From Clostridiales bacterium (GTDB taxonomy: Bacteria; Bacillota; Clostridia; Saccharofermentanales; Saccharofermentanaceae), in assembly GCA_017551865.1 (NCBI GenBank), contig JAFZKB010000020.1, positions 1-64,000 on the forward strand: DNA of 64,000 nt, read 5' to 3'. The notes beneath the pieces are model-generated. The model made no database searches. It was not told where the DNA came from and was given only the letters and a program-made list of their open reading frames with translations. Positions 25,375 to 34,622 of this stretch are shown here, in pieces. Position numbers and translations under genes: made by a program. Position 1 is the first letter of the stretch. The number at the start of each line of letters is the position of its first letter.

Positions 25375-26617
25375 AGGTGATTTTTCCTCCTGCGATGGTA
25401 AGTTTTACGCGGCCGGTGAAATCCTGGCCGATATACGGAGAGTTATGAGATTTGCTTAAGATCTCCTCTTCCGTGTAGGTAAAGTCGGAGGAAAGATCTG
25501 CCAGCATGACGTCGCCCGGCATTCCGTTTTCGAGCGTTCCTCTTCCGAGGTGCAGTATCGAAGACGGGTTGACGGTCATCGTCCTGATCAGTTCTTCAAG
25601 AGTTAAGTGACCCGGCTTTACCAGATAAGTATAACCCACCGCGAAGGCGGTTTCAAAGCCGATGATTCCATTATTCGCAAGGGAGAACTCGATGTCTTTC
25701 TCGTCGATATGATGCGGTGCGTGATCCGTGACGATACAGTCGATCGTGCCGTCCTTTAATCCCTCAATGACCGCCAGGCGGTCCTTTTCGGTCCTAAGCG
25801 GCGGATTCATCTTAAAGTTCGTATCGTAGGTCTGGCAGCATTCTTCAGTCAGGGAGAAGTAATGCGGGCAGGTTTCGCAGGTGACCTTGACTCCACGGGC
25901 CTTTGCCTGACGGATGATCTCGATGCCTTTTGCCGTACTGACGTGGCAGATATGTATCGGCATATCGAGGTATTCTGCTGTCTGTATGTCACGGGAGATC
26001 ATGATCTCCTCGGCGATCGCAGGGATTCCGCGAAGACCCAGGGATGTGGAGATCGCTCCTTCATTCATGGCACCTTCGGAGATGGACATCTCTTCACAGT
26101 GATTTAATACCGGGATATCAAAGTCAGAAGCATACTCCAGCACTTTCTTAAGAAGATTCGCTGTTGCGATCGGCTTTCCGTCGTCAGAGACTGCGACGAT
26201 ACCGGCCTCTTTCATCAGGCCCATCTCGGAGATCTCTTTACCGTTTAAGCCCTTGCTGGCTGCGCCGATCGGGAATACATTGCAGGAACCCACCTGCTCG
26301 GCTTTTCTAAGGATACCTTCTACTACTGCTGCGTTGTCACAGACAGGGTTTGTGTTCGGCATACAGCAAACGCTCGTAAAACCGCCCTTAGCTGCACTCT
26401 TCGTACCGCTCTTGATATCTTCTCTGTACTCATAGCCCGGTTCTCTTAAGTGACAGTGCATGTCGATAAGTCCGGGAAATACGGTCAGACCTTCCGCATC
26501 GATGACCTCATCCGGATCGCCCGAAAGGCTTTCGGTAAACACACCGTTTTCGATGCATATAGTTACTTTTTCTCCGGAAGCGTAGTGCTTTCCGTTTTTA
26601 ATCTCAATTCTTTTCAT
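25358..26617 (-). CDS. pyrC: Dihydroorotase (type I)
   Basis: Cyclises carbamoyl-aspartate to dihydroorotate. The 419-residue amidohydrolase has the metal HxH in IDMHCHLREPGYE, the substrate Asn in CMPNTNPV, LNHCEE and CHVSTAKG metal-site regions, and VTDHAPHH with the catalytic Asp. It overlaps pyrB by 14 bases upstream and pyrF by 17 downstream. Confidence 0.95.
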   Translation of the reverse strand: MKRIEIKNGKHYASGEKVTICIENGVFTESLSGDPDEVIDAEGLTVFPGLIDMHCHLREPGYEYREDIKSGTKSAAKGGFTSVCCMPNTNPVCDNAAVVEGILRKAEQVGSCNVFPIGAASKGLNGKEISEMGLMKEAGIVAVSDDGKPIATANLLKKVLEYASDFDIPVLNHCEEMSISEGAMNEGAISTSLGLRGIPAIAEEIMISRDIQTAEYLDMPIHICHVSTAKGIEIIRQAKARGVKVTCETCPHYFSLTEECCQTYDTNFKMNPPLRTEKDRLAVIEGLKDGTIDCIVTDHAPHHIDEKDIEFSLANNGIIGFETAFAVGYTYLVKPGHLTLEELIRTMTVNPSSILHLGRGTLENGMPGDVMLADLSSDFTYTEEEILSKSHNSPYIGQDFTGRVKLTIAGGKITYDELR

Positions 26618-27541
26618 TCTGGTTTCTCCTTGCCATCAGTAAGTACAGGACCGCCATTCTTACGGCCACACCGTTTGTGACCTGTTCGTTGATCACGGAC
26701 TGGTCGCAGTCATATACACATGTCGGAAGCTCGACGCCGTGATTGCACGGACCCGGATGCAGAAGATAAGCGCCGGGTTTTGCGAGTTTCAGAACATCCT
26801 CGGAGATGGAGTAAAATCTTGCATATTCCGCTACCGAGGGGAATAGAGACTTCTGCTGACGCTCCAGCTGTACACGAAGGCCCATGACAGCATCGGCGTC
26901 TTTGACGGCTTCAGAGACGGATCTGCAGACCGTGCAGCCCATCTGATCGAGTCCTACCGGGACCATGGTACGCGGGCCGGCGACGCTTACTGTCGCGCCA
27001 AGTTTGGTAAGACCGATGACGTTGCTTCGCACTACGCGGCTGTGGTAAAGGTCACCGCAGATCGCGACTTTCAGTCCGTCAATATGGCCGTATTTTTCGT
27101 AGAGAGTAAACATATCAAGGAGTGCCTGTGTCGGGTGCTCGTTCATTCCGTCACCGGCATTGACGATGCTCGCCTTGACTCTCGGAGCCAGATAGTGCGG
27201 CGCACCGGACTGGCTGTGGCGCATGATGATGATATCCGTGGCCATCATGTCGATGGTCCTTGCTGTATCCAGAAGTGATTCACCTTTATTTACCGAGCTT
27301 CCGGAGGTAGTGATGTTCGCACTTGCGGAACCCATATACTTCGAAGCCAGTTCGAAGGAAAGTCTTGTTCTTGTACTGTTCTCATAAAAGAGAGTTACTA
27401 CCGATTTACCCTGAAGATGCGATGTCTTCTTATTTCCTGAAGTCAGCACCATCTTCATCATTTTCGCGGTATCCAGGATCTCCATGATCTCTTCCGCGCT
27501 CAGCTGCTTTAATCCCAGCAGATCTTTACTCTTAAGTCCCA

Positions 27542-27542
<1 letters not shown>
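26604..27542 (-). CDS. pyrB: Aspartate carbamoyltransferase, catalytic chain
   Basis: Makes carbamoyl-aspartate from aspartate and carbamoyl phosphate. The 312-residue protein has the carbamoyl-phosphate motif YENSTRTRLSFELA, GDGMNEHPTQALLDMFT, GDLYHSRVVRS and HPGPCNHGVE. No pyrI regulatory chain is next to it, as in Bacillus-type enzymes. The start shares one base with the pyrR stop (TAATG). Confidence 0.96.
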
Positions 27543-28114
<572 letters not shown>

Positions 28115-28121
28115 CTAAGTA

Positions 28122-28172
28122 CAAAAAACCGACTTAGTAAATGACCAATTCGGTACCCTTTACAAGTCGGTC
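28122..28172 (-). terminator. Attenuator terminator of the pyr operon leader
   Basis: On the minus strand, ACCGACTT-GTAAA (28159-28171) pairs with TTTAC-T-AAGTCGGT (28128-28141) and is followed by six T, 20 bases ahead of pyrR. A terminator upstream of the first gene of an operon implies conditional read-through. Confidence 0.85.
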
Positions 28173-28221
28173 TCATATAAACGTCCCCTAAAAGGACGGC
28201 TTTGAACTATTCGACATACGA

Positions 28222-28254
28222 CCTTCCTGTTCTCTCATGGAACAGACTTAAAGG
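28222..28254 (-). promoter_or_regulatory. Candidate PyrR-binding anti-antiterminator hairpin
   Basis: On the minus strand, lower stem CCTT/AAGG, an asymmetric internal loop (TAAGT/G), upper stem CTGTTC/GAACAG and a 7-base CATGAGA loop recall the PyrR binding hairpin (UCCNGNGAGG-type loop, here with one extra base). Its 5' arm, CCTTTAAGTCTGT (28242-28254), can instead pair with ACCGACTTGTAAAGG of the terminator (28157-28171), giving an antiterminator. A further small hairpin, CGTCC/GGACG, lies between at about 28181-28197. Confidence 0.65.
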
Positions 28255-28267
28255 ATACGTTGTTAAG

Positions 28268-28296
28268 ATAATAATCCAAAGGATGCATATTGGCAA
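28268..28296 (-). promoter_or_regulatory. pyr operon promoter
   Basis: On the minus strand, TTGCCA (28291-28296) and TATTAT (28268-28273) are separated by exactly 17 bases. The predicted start falls just before the PyrR-type hairpin, as the attenuation model requires. Confidence 0.7.
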
Positions 28297-28334
28297 TAGG
28301 CATTTTTACCCTTTTCGAAAAGATCCGGTTTTCA

Positions 28335-29084
28335 TCACCAGACGGGCTGTTCATCGTATTCCCAGTTCCAGTCTTCGTCCTGCATTCTGCTTCTTTTTCT
28401 GTCAAACTGACGCTGTTTGTTGGCATCAGACATACGTCTCTGCATCTCGTCCTGGATCTGTTTTTTTCTAGACTTCTTTTTGTCTTTATCGGACTGGTTG
28501 GGATTAGAATTCGATTCGCTGGAATCTGATTCATCCTGAGATTCGTCAGAAGTCTCCTGTTCCGATTCTTTCTGCTGATCCTGCTTTTCCTTTTCTTTCT
28601 TTGTTTCTTCCATCAGATCTTTGATCTCATCATAAAGACGCTGTGCGCGGTTATTATGACCATAACCATAATCATTCGCACAATTCTCTTCGGAAAGGAT
28701 ATCCAGGCATTCCTGCATGATCTCCAGGCTTTCATCGATATGTTCGCGAGCCATATAATCCGGATCCATCAGGGCGAGCTTGGCCAGCGCGAGGTTAATA
28801 CGGATCGGACACTCTTTTCCTTCAGGAAGAACATATTCCAAAGCTTTTTCGTAATACTCGATCGCGCGTCTGTAATCTTCCAGACGATACATGACATTTC
28901 CGTTGTTATAATAGGCGATATAAGGCTCATTTACATTGGCCACTTCCAGAAGGTTGAAGTTTTCGGAATAGTCCTCCTCCTCATACTTGGAAATGACCCA
29001 TTCATTATATCCGTAAGAAAAAGCGAGCTTAAAGAGCACGACACCAATGATGATATACGCTGCGATAATTAGACGTCTCTTCAT
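28335..29084 (-). CDS. TPR-containing membrane protein of the Bat operon (BatC/BatE-like)
   Basis: A 249-residue protein with an N-terminal membrane anchor (residues 5-22). A tetratricopeptide unit covers about 50-90 (YIAYYNNGNVMYRLEDYRRA, then IEYYEKALEYV) with weaker repeats to about 150. The tail of about 100 residues is low-complexity and rich in Glu, Ser, Asp, Lys and Gln, ending in DWNWEYDEQPVW. Last gene of the moxR operon, with a 4-base overlap. TPR proteins occupy this place in bat operons and probably scaffold the VWA partners; the function here is inferred. Confidence 0.75.
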   Translation of the reverse strand: MKRRLIIAAYIIIGVVLFKLAFSYGYNEWVISKYEEEDYSENFNLLEVANVNEPYIAYYNNGNVMYRLEDYRRAIEYYEKALEYVLPEGKECPIRINLALAKLALMDPDYMAREHIDESLEIMQECLDILSEENCANDYGYGHNNRAQRLYDEIKDLMEETKKEKEKQDQQKESEQETSDESQDESDSSESNSNPNQSDKDKKKSRKKQIQDEMQRRMSDANKQRQFDRKRSRMQDEDWNWEYDEQPVW

Positions 29085-30046
29085 GCTTTGAGCCTCCTTT
29101 TATAGTAGATCAGGTCATAGACAAGAAGAATGACCAGCGGAATAGCGAAATAGTAATACGTCTCGGAATATCCCTCTGTGCCGGACATTTCCGATTCCGA
29201 ATAATCTTCCAGATCTGCATTTATATCGTCGACCACATCGCGGATCACGGTATCATCTACTACATGGTAATACGTGATGTCCAGATCATCCGCGATCGAA
29301 TTGAGATTTTTCTCATCGATCTTCGAGATTGCATCTTCGAGGAAACCATCCTTGCCTCGGGTCTGCATATAGAAACGGGCTCCGGTATCACCATCGAAGT
29401 TTCTTACCTGCATGCGGCCGCCTTCTGTGGTTCCGTAACCTAATACGGCTCCGGCAGATACAAATTTTTCCGCTTCTTTGTAGGACCCGAGTTTTCCGTT
29501 CTTTTCCGTGATCTCACCGTCACTCATGAAGAAAACGACACGGGCGCGGAATCTGTCTTCTTCATAACTTCTCTCCAGAGTATCACGCATGACCGTAAAC
29601 GGAAGATTCAGGGATGTACTGTTCGCATAGTACTTCGTCTGGCCTTCCAGAGTTTCGATCGTCGTCATAACAATGGATGCATCTGATGTAAACGGCATCA
29701 GCTTCTGTGCCTGATTTCCGAAGGAGATCACGCTGAATCTGGCGCCGGCCATCATGTCCATGATATATTCGCAGTCGTCTTTCACAGCATCCAGACGAAG
29801 ACCGCCATCATCAAAATCCTCCGCCAGCATACTCATCGTGTCATCGATAACGAAAAGAACATCGACATTGAGTTCAGTTTTCGGGACATCATAAGCGAAT
29901 ACGAGGATGCGAAGATTCATGGCAAAAAGCAAAAGGACGATCAGGATCTGACGGATATAGTTCCACAGACCTTTGCGTTTCATAAGGAGCATTCCGATAC
30001 AAAGGATCGTCATCAGCCAAATTGGAAGTATCGGATCAATCTTCAT
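29081..30046 (-). CDS. VWA-domain membrane protein (BatB-like)
   Basis: 321 residues: two N-terminal membrane segments, a von Willebrand A domain (about 60-255) and a C-terminal membrane segment (YYFAIPLVILLVYDLIYY). The metal-ion site reads DDTMS where DxSxS is usual; Thr can replace the first Ser as a ligand, but this is a variant. The distal Asp is visible in FFMSDGEITEKNG. Overlaps its upstream and downstream neighbours by 4 bases each. Bat VWA proteins pair with MoxR ATPases in chaperone-like complexes; the client is unknown. Confidence 0.82.
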   Translation of the reverse strand: MKIDPILPIWLMTILCIGMLLMKRKGLWNYIRQILIVLLLFAMNLRILVFAYDVPKTELNVDVLFVIDDTMSMLAEDFDDGGLRLDAVKDDCEYIMDMMAGARFSVISFGNQAQKLMPFTSDASIVMTTIETLEGQTKYYANSTSLNLPFTVMRDTLERSYEEDRFRARVVFFMSDGEITEKNGKLGSYKEAEKFVSAGAVLGYGTTEGGRMQVRNFDGDTGARFYMQTRGKDGFLEDAISKIDEKNLNSIADDLDITYYHVVDDTVIRDVVDDINADLEDYSESEMSGTEGYSETYYYFAIPLVILLVYDLIYYKRRLKA

Positions 30047-31059
30047 AGTTTCACCCTTCTGCTTACCACAAAATATACACAGAGAACAATGACGAGCCCA
30101 GTAACAAGTTTTTCAGGGTATTCAGTAACCATGACCTCACTTTTATAGATCACGGATGTCTCTGTCGTCTCTACTTCATTTACAAGGTCTTTCGCGACAT
30201 CATCCTCATCCAGGATAAAGAGCTTACCGCCTGTGCTTTTACAGCAATCCCTAAAGACTTCCATTTCCTCCACAGTATCCGGAGCGGCACCAAACAACTT
30301 GATATCATACGAATCGCAGATCTCTGTCGCTTCTTCGATCTGGACAAAAGGAGTACCATTCAACTGGTTATCTGTTGCTAGGATAATGACTCTTGTACGT
30401 TCTTCCTCATCATCCAGTCCCTGAAACTGGAAAACAGTGGATGCCAGACCATCGCCAATGAGCGAAGATCCGTTGCCATATTTATCCGTAGTCGTTCCAT
30501 CGACCATGTACTGATATACTACATAATCGGATGTATCGTAGAAGTTTCCTTCCAAAAGGACATCGATGGCGACCTGACAGGATTCTTCCAGCTGATCGAG
30601 TACTTCAATAACATATTCATAATCCGTAGTTAGAGGTACCAGAGTCACGGTTTCACAGTTAAAAATCGTTATACCGAATCTTTCGCCCTGAAGTTCCGAA
30701 ACGAACTTCTTCAATTCTTTACAGACCTCAAGATCCGTGTAGAACATGGAGTAGGACGTATCCAGACAGAGCATGATGTCACGGTTATGGATTTCTGTCT
30801 CGTTCTGGTGGGCGCGGTTTGGTCTTGCAATGATGAACATCAGGATCGAAAGTGCTAAAACCAGACTTACGATCGCAAGGACCGAACAGAAACGGAATTC
30901 AAACAGTCTTCTTTTAAAATACTTCGTATTCTCGATAAACTCGGTGTTAGCGACTTTACGGCCTTTTTTAAACTTGTTGGAGTAACCCCAGTAGCCAATA
31001 CCCAGGAAGATAAAGATCGGGATACCGATATAGATAAAATACGGATTCATCAAGTCCAT
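30043..31059 (-). CDS. VWA-domain membrane protein (BatA-like)
   Basis: 338 residues with two N-terminal membrane segments (about 8-25 and 58-80), a VWA domain with a standard metal site DTSYS near residue 103 and a later ATDNQ Asp, then a C-terminal membrane segment (LVTGLVIVLCVYFVV) and a short basic tail. The first ATG was kept: GGAGG lies 10 bases upstream. It overlaps the preceding gene by 10 bases. Confidence 0.83.
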   Translation of the reverse strand: MDLMNPYFIYIGIPIFIFLGIGYWGYSNKFKKGRKVANTEFIENTKYFKRRLFEFRFCSVLAIVSLVLALSILMFIIARPNRAHQNETEIHNRDIMLCLDTSYSMFYTDLEVCKELKKFVSELQGERFGITIFNCETVTLVPLTTDYEYVIEVLDQLEESCQVAIDVLLEGNFYDTSDYVVYQYMVDGTTTDKYGNGSSLIGDGLASTVFQFQGLDDEEERTRVIILATDNQLNGTPFVQIEEATEICDSYDIKLFGAAPDTVEEMEVFRDCCKSTGGKLFILDEDDVAKDLVNEVETTETSVIYKSEVMVTEYPEKLVTGLVIVLCVYFVVSRRVKL

Positions 31060-31529
31060 GAGGTGACCACCTCCCTGGCATCGCGGATCGAATCCATCGT
31101 TTCTTTATCCGTGCGAAGATCGAACTCAGGCGCATAGAACTGCTCGATCAGACCGCTCAGCTTGTCGATACCGTGTGCTCTCAGTTCATTAAGAGAAAAG
31201 GTATGAACATTGATGCCGGTCATCTCGTGAACGAAAAGACGTACGCAGGCGGAAAGTTCCTGATGCGTAATACGGACATTTGTCTTGCCGGAAGTATAAT
31301 CATGTTCGATCTTGTCGATACGGGCAAGATAATCTTTTCTGATCACTTCCGGATGACGGGCCTTAAACACTTTTACTTTCTCTTTTGGCTTCATCTGTCC
31401 GTTAAGTCTTCTCTGAATGAACTTAATAGCGACAAGGACGACCGAAAGAATGACTGCGGCTGCGACGACAAGAATGATCGGCAGAATGCTATAGGAGAAT
31501 GGATCTTGTAAATCAACGGATGTTTGCAT
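31050..31529 (-). CDS. Membrane protein of the MoxR/Bat operon (DUF4381-like)
   Basis: 159 residues: one membrane segment near residues 14-37 (ILPIILVVAAAVILSVVLVAI), then a cytoplasmic basic/helical region. Small one-pass proteins at this position between DUF58 and VWA genes in other bat operons carry DUF4381; the membership here is a guess from layout and place. Overlaps DUF58 by 17 bases. Confidence 0.65.
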   Translation of the reverse strand: MQTSVDLQDPFSYSILPIILVVAAAVILSVVLVAIKFIQRRLNGQMKPKEKVKVFKARHPEVIRKDYLARIDKIEHDYTSGKTNVRITHQELSACVRLFVHEMTGINVHTFSLNELRAHGIDKLSGLIEQFYAPEFDLRTDKETMDSIRDAREVVTSWT

Positions 31530-32388
31530 ACTTATGTCTCTCCAATAGATCTGTGATCTTCAGTGTAATGTCTTCTTTTGCACTGATATCCGTAGAAATG
31601 ACGGCATGATGCTTTAACATGGCTTCATTCTTCGCCTTGATCTCTTTCTTGAGCTGCTGTTCCATGGCCAGGAGCTTTTTATCCTGTGACAAAAAGCGCG
31701 GAACATAACCTTCTTTTTCAACGTCATACGAATGGTCACCGGCAAGATCCGCATCGTTTATATTTATAAAAAGAATATCGTGCTGGCAGATCAGTTTTTT
31801 CAGGAGCGGCTGGGAAACATCGGCCGATCCCTTCATATCTGTTATTACAAATACGATCATCTTTCTTTTGAAATTCTTAAGCAGATATTCAAGTGTCTTA
31901 TTCAGATTCGATTTCTTTGTTTTCTGCACATCCTTATCATAAGAAGCAAGAAAATGCTCCACATCATAAAGACGGGTACGAAGCGGGAAAAAGCGCATCT
32001 TACCGTCATTGTTGTAAAGCGAACCGATAAAGTCACCATTTGAGTACGCAAGATAAGCAAGGGTGCCCGCCGCGTATATAGCGACATCCTTTTTCACCTG
32101 CGATTTATCGGTATCTGCAAGCATCTTTGCACCGGTGTCAAATACGATCAGGATATTGTGCTTCTTTTCGGCAATATAGCGTTTTACAAGGAGCATACGG
32201 CTTCGTGAAGAAGCTTTCCAGTCGATATCACGGATATTGTCTCCGGGGACGTATTCCCGAAGATCCTCGAAATTCAGGCTTTTGCCCATGAAAACTGATT
32301 TATAGGAGCCATCGAGGATCGACGTGGCTTTGATGTTTGTATTGATCGATATATTCGCTCTTATTCTTGTAACATAATCAAGAATCAT
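31513..32388 (-). CDS. DUF58 domain protein
   Basis: A 291-residue protein with the DUF58 signature YVPGDNIRDIDWKASSR near residue 50 and a following VWA-like fold (ILIVFDTGAKM metal-site-like strand). Unlike many DUF58 proteins it has no N-terminal membrane segments. DUF58 and MoxR genes are almost always adjacent; here the ATGA overlap is 4 bases. Likely a cytoplasmic partner of the MoxR ATPase. Confidence 0.88.
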   Translation of the reverse strand: MILDYVTRIRANISINTNIKATSILDGSYKSVFMGKSLNFEDLREYVPGDNIRDIDWKASSRSRMLLVKRYIAEKKHNILIVFDTGAKMLADTDKSQVKKDVAIYAAGTLAYLAYSNGDFIGSLYNNDGKMRFFPLRTRLYDVEHFLASYDKDVQKTKKSNLNKTLEYLLKNFKRKMIVFVITDMKGSADVSQPLLKKLICQHDILFININDADLAGDHSYDVEKEGYVPRFLSQDKKLLAMEQQLKKEIKAKNEAMLKHHAVISTDISAKEDITLKITDLLERHKYANIR

Positions 32389-33374
32389 GGTGTACGAACA
32401 GCTCCTACGATCTTATCGATGATGTGTTCAACAGTCACACCATCTGCAACTGCGGCAAAATTCAAAGAAATACGGTGACGGAGGACACTGTGGATCAATG
32501 TCTTTACGTCATCCGGTGTCACGTAGCCTCTGCCGTTGATAAGAGCTACGGCCTTGGCTACCTGCATCAGGGAGATGCAGCCACGGGTACTCGAACCGAG
32601 CGCGATATACTCGCCCAGATCTTTTCCGATATAGTCGCCAGCATGACGGGTCACGTTTACGATTTCGATAATGTACTTTTTGATTGCATCGTCAAGATAT
32701 ACTTTTTTCGCGATCTGCTGGAGGAAGTAAACATCTTCGAGTTCTACGACCGCCTTGGAGTTGGCAAATACATCCTTCTCGATTCGGTTGAGGATCTCGA
32801 ATTCCTCATCCTGCGTCGGATAGTCGATTTTTTCTTTTAAGAGGAAACGGTCGAGCTGGGCTTCGGAAAGAAGATATGTACCTTCCTGCTCGATCGGGTT
32901 CTGTGTTGCAATAACGGTGAAGATCTTCGGCATTGCGTAGTTATAGCCGCCGATCGTTGTCTGGTGTTCCTGCATGACCTCGAGCATGGCGCTCTGTGTC
33001 TTTGCGGAGCTTCGGTTGATCTCGTCGAGAAGAACGAAGTTGGCATATACAGGACCGAGTTTGGTCTCGAATGTGTTAGTGGTGTAGTTAAAGATCTGGG
33101 TACCAATGATATCACTCGGCAGAAGGTCCGGTGTGCACTGGATACGGGAGAACTTACCATTTACGGCATCCGTAAGGGTTTTCGCCGCCGTTGTCTTGGC
33201 AAGACCCGGGACAGATTCGAGAAGAATATGTCCATTGGATATGATCGCGATCAGAAGTGACCAGCCAAGTCTTGTCTGTCCGACCATCTTTGAATAGTAG
33301 CATGTCGTGATCTTGGAAATGATATCTTTACATTTTTCCATCTCGACATTTGAAATTTCAGATACGTTCTCCAT
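32385..33374 (-). CDS. MoxR-family AAA+ ATPase
   Basis: A 329-residue AAA+ ATPase of the MoxR family: Walker A in SVPGLAKTTAAKTL, Walker B VLLDEINRSS, sensor 1 region VIATQNPIEQEGTYLLSEAQLDRF and a C-terminal lid with SSTRGCISL. Thought to act as a chaperone that inserts metals or assembles complexes together with VWA proteins. First gene of a six-gene operon whose neighbours all overlap. GGAAGGAG precedes the ATG. Confidence 0.94.
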   Translation of the reverse strand: MENVSEISNVEMEKCKDIISKITTCYYSKMVGQTRLGWSLLIAIISNGHILLESVPGLAKTTAAKTLTDAVNGKFSRIQCTPDLLPSDIIGTQIFNYTTNTFETKLGPVYANFVLLDEINRSSAKTQSAMLEVMQEHQTTIGGYNYAMPKIFTVIATQNPIEQEGTYLLSEAQLDRFLLKEKIDYPTQDEEFEILNRIEKDVFANSKAVVELEDVYFLQQIAKKVYLDDAIKKYIIEIVNVTRHAGDYIGKDLGEYIALGSSTRGCISLMQVAKAVALINGRGYVTPDDVKTLIHSVLRHRISLNFAAVADGVTVEHIIDKIVGAVRTP

Positions 33375-33431
33375 CCTCGTCTCCTTCCAATAAACCTCTG
33401 GATTTATTGCTCAAAAATTTCATACTTATAT

Positions 33432-33460
33432 ATACTATTCCATAAAAAAATGGAAAGCAA
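33432..33460 (-). promoter_or_regulatory. Candidate moxR operon promoter with a spacer inverted repeat
   Basis: On the minus strand, TTGCTT (33455-33460) and TAGTAT (33432-33437) are 17 bases apart. The spacer is almost filled by a perfect 6-bp inverted repeat, TTCCAT/ATGGAA, around six A (33438-33455). Both hexamers are mediocre. Confidence 0.4.
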
Positions 33461-33508
33461 ATGACAGATTATTCACTTTGGGACGCAAAAGGACCGAATT
33501 GAAAGAAA

Positions 33509-34573
33509 TTAGCGGTTTTTATACATTTCAGCGTAATAAGACTGATACTGACCGCTCGTTACACGATCCATCCACTCTTCGTTCGCCAGGTACCAGTCGA
33601 TGGTCTTTACGATACCGACTTCAAATGTGGTCTCAGGATACCATCCGAGATCTTCCTTGATCTTGGACGGATCGATACCATAACGGCGGTCGTGGCCCAG
33701 ACGGTCCTCAACGTGCTTGATGAGGTCTTCGGAAATGCCGTCATCCTTCAGACGGTCATGCAGCTGGGAAATGATCGTTTTAACGATAAAGATATTCGGA
33801 CGTTCGTTATGTCCGCCTACATTATAAACTTCACCGATCTTTCCGCCTTCAGCTACCATATCTATGGCCTTGCAGTGATCCTCGACATAGAGCCAGTCAC
33901 GGATCTGCATACCGTCACCATAAACAGGAAGCTGCTTATGATGCTTAACGTTGTTGATCATGAGCGGGATCAGCTTTTCCGGGAACTGATACGGTCCATA
34001 GTTATTACTGCATCGGGTGATATTGATCGGCATACCATATGTGTCATGGAAAGCTTTGACGAAGTGGTCAGCAGAAGCCTTACTGCTGGAATACGGTGAA
34101 TGCGGGGAAAGAGGTGTCGTCTCCATGAAGAATCCCTCGGCACCGAGTGCGCCATAGACTTCATCTGTGCTGACCTGAAGGTACTTCTTCCCTTCCTTCC
34201 AGGTCTTCTTTTCCGGATCGTACCAGGCTTCTTTTGCATTCTGGAGAAGATTGACAGTACCAAGAACATTGGTCTGGACAAATATCTCAGGATTTAAGAT
34301 CGAGCGGTCGACGTGAGATTCCGCTGCGAAGTTAATAACATAGTCGAAATCATACTTTTCGAAAAGACCCTTAACCAGTTCTTTATCGCAGATATCGCCC
34401 TGAACGAATACGTGGCGGGGATCTCCCTCAACGCCCTTCAAGTTTTCAAGGTTTCCGGCATATGTCAGAAGATCGAGGTTAACAAGAAGGATGTCATCGT
34501 ACTTCTTGAGCATGTAATAGACGAAATTCGATCCGATAAATCCGGCGCAGCCGGTGATTAAGTATTTCTTCAT
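33509..34573 (-). CDS. rfbB: dTDP-glucose 4,6-dehydratase
   Basis: Converts dTDP-glucose to dTDP-4-keto-6-deoxyglucose. A 354-residue extended SDR with GCAGFIGSNF (NAD binding), STDEVYGALG (catalytic Asp-Glu) and YSSSKASADH (YxxxK). AAGGA is 7 bases ahead of the ATG. rfbA lies about 11 kb away and the aminotransferase rffA about 15 kb away in the same region; rfbC/rfbD for rhamnose are not in the window, so an amino sugar is the likelier product. Confidence 0.95.
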   Translation of the reverse strand: MKKYLITGCAGFIGSNFVYYMLKKYDDILLVNLDLLTYAGNLENLKGVEGDPRHVFVQGDICDKELVKGLFEKYDFDYVINFAAESHVDRSILNPEIFVQTNVLGTVNLLQNAKEAWYDPEKKTWKEGKKYLQVSTDEVYGALGAEGFFMETTPLSPHSPYSSSKASADHFVKAFHDTYGMPINITRCSNNYGPYQFPEKLIPLMINNVKHHKQLPVYGDGMQIRDWLYVEDHCKAIDMVAEGGKIGEVYNVGGHNERPNIFIVKTIISQLHDRLKDDGISEDLIKHVEDRLGHDRRYGIDPSKIKEDLGWYPETTFEVGIVKTIDWYLANEEWMDRVTSGQYQSYYAEMYKNR

Positions 34574-34622
34574 AATTCAGTCCTTCCTGTTCTTTTGATA
34601 CTTATGATGATATCATACCAAA

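Noticed and set aside
23605..25380. 591-residue ORF antisense to pyrK and pyrF
   Set aside because: Covers two well-supported genes on the opposite strand; no start signal or recognisable domain.
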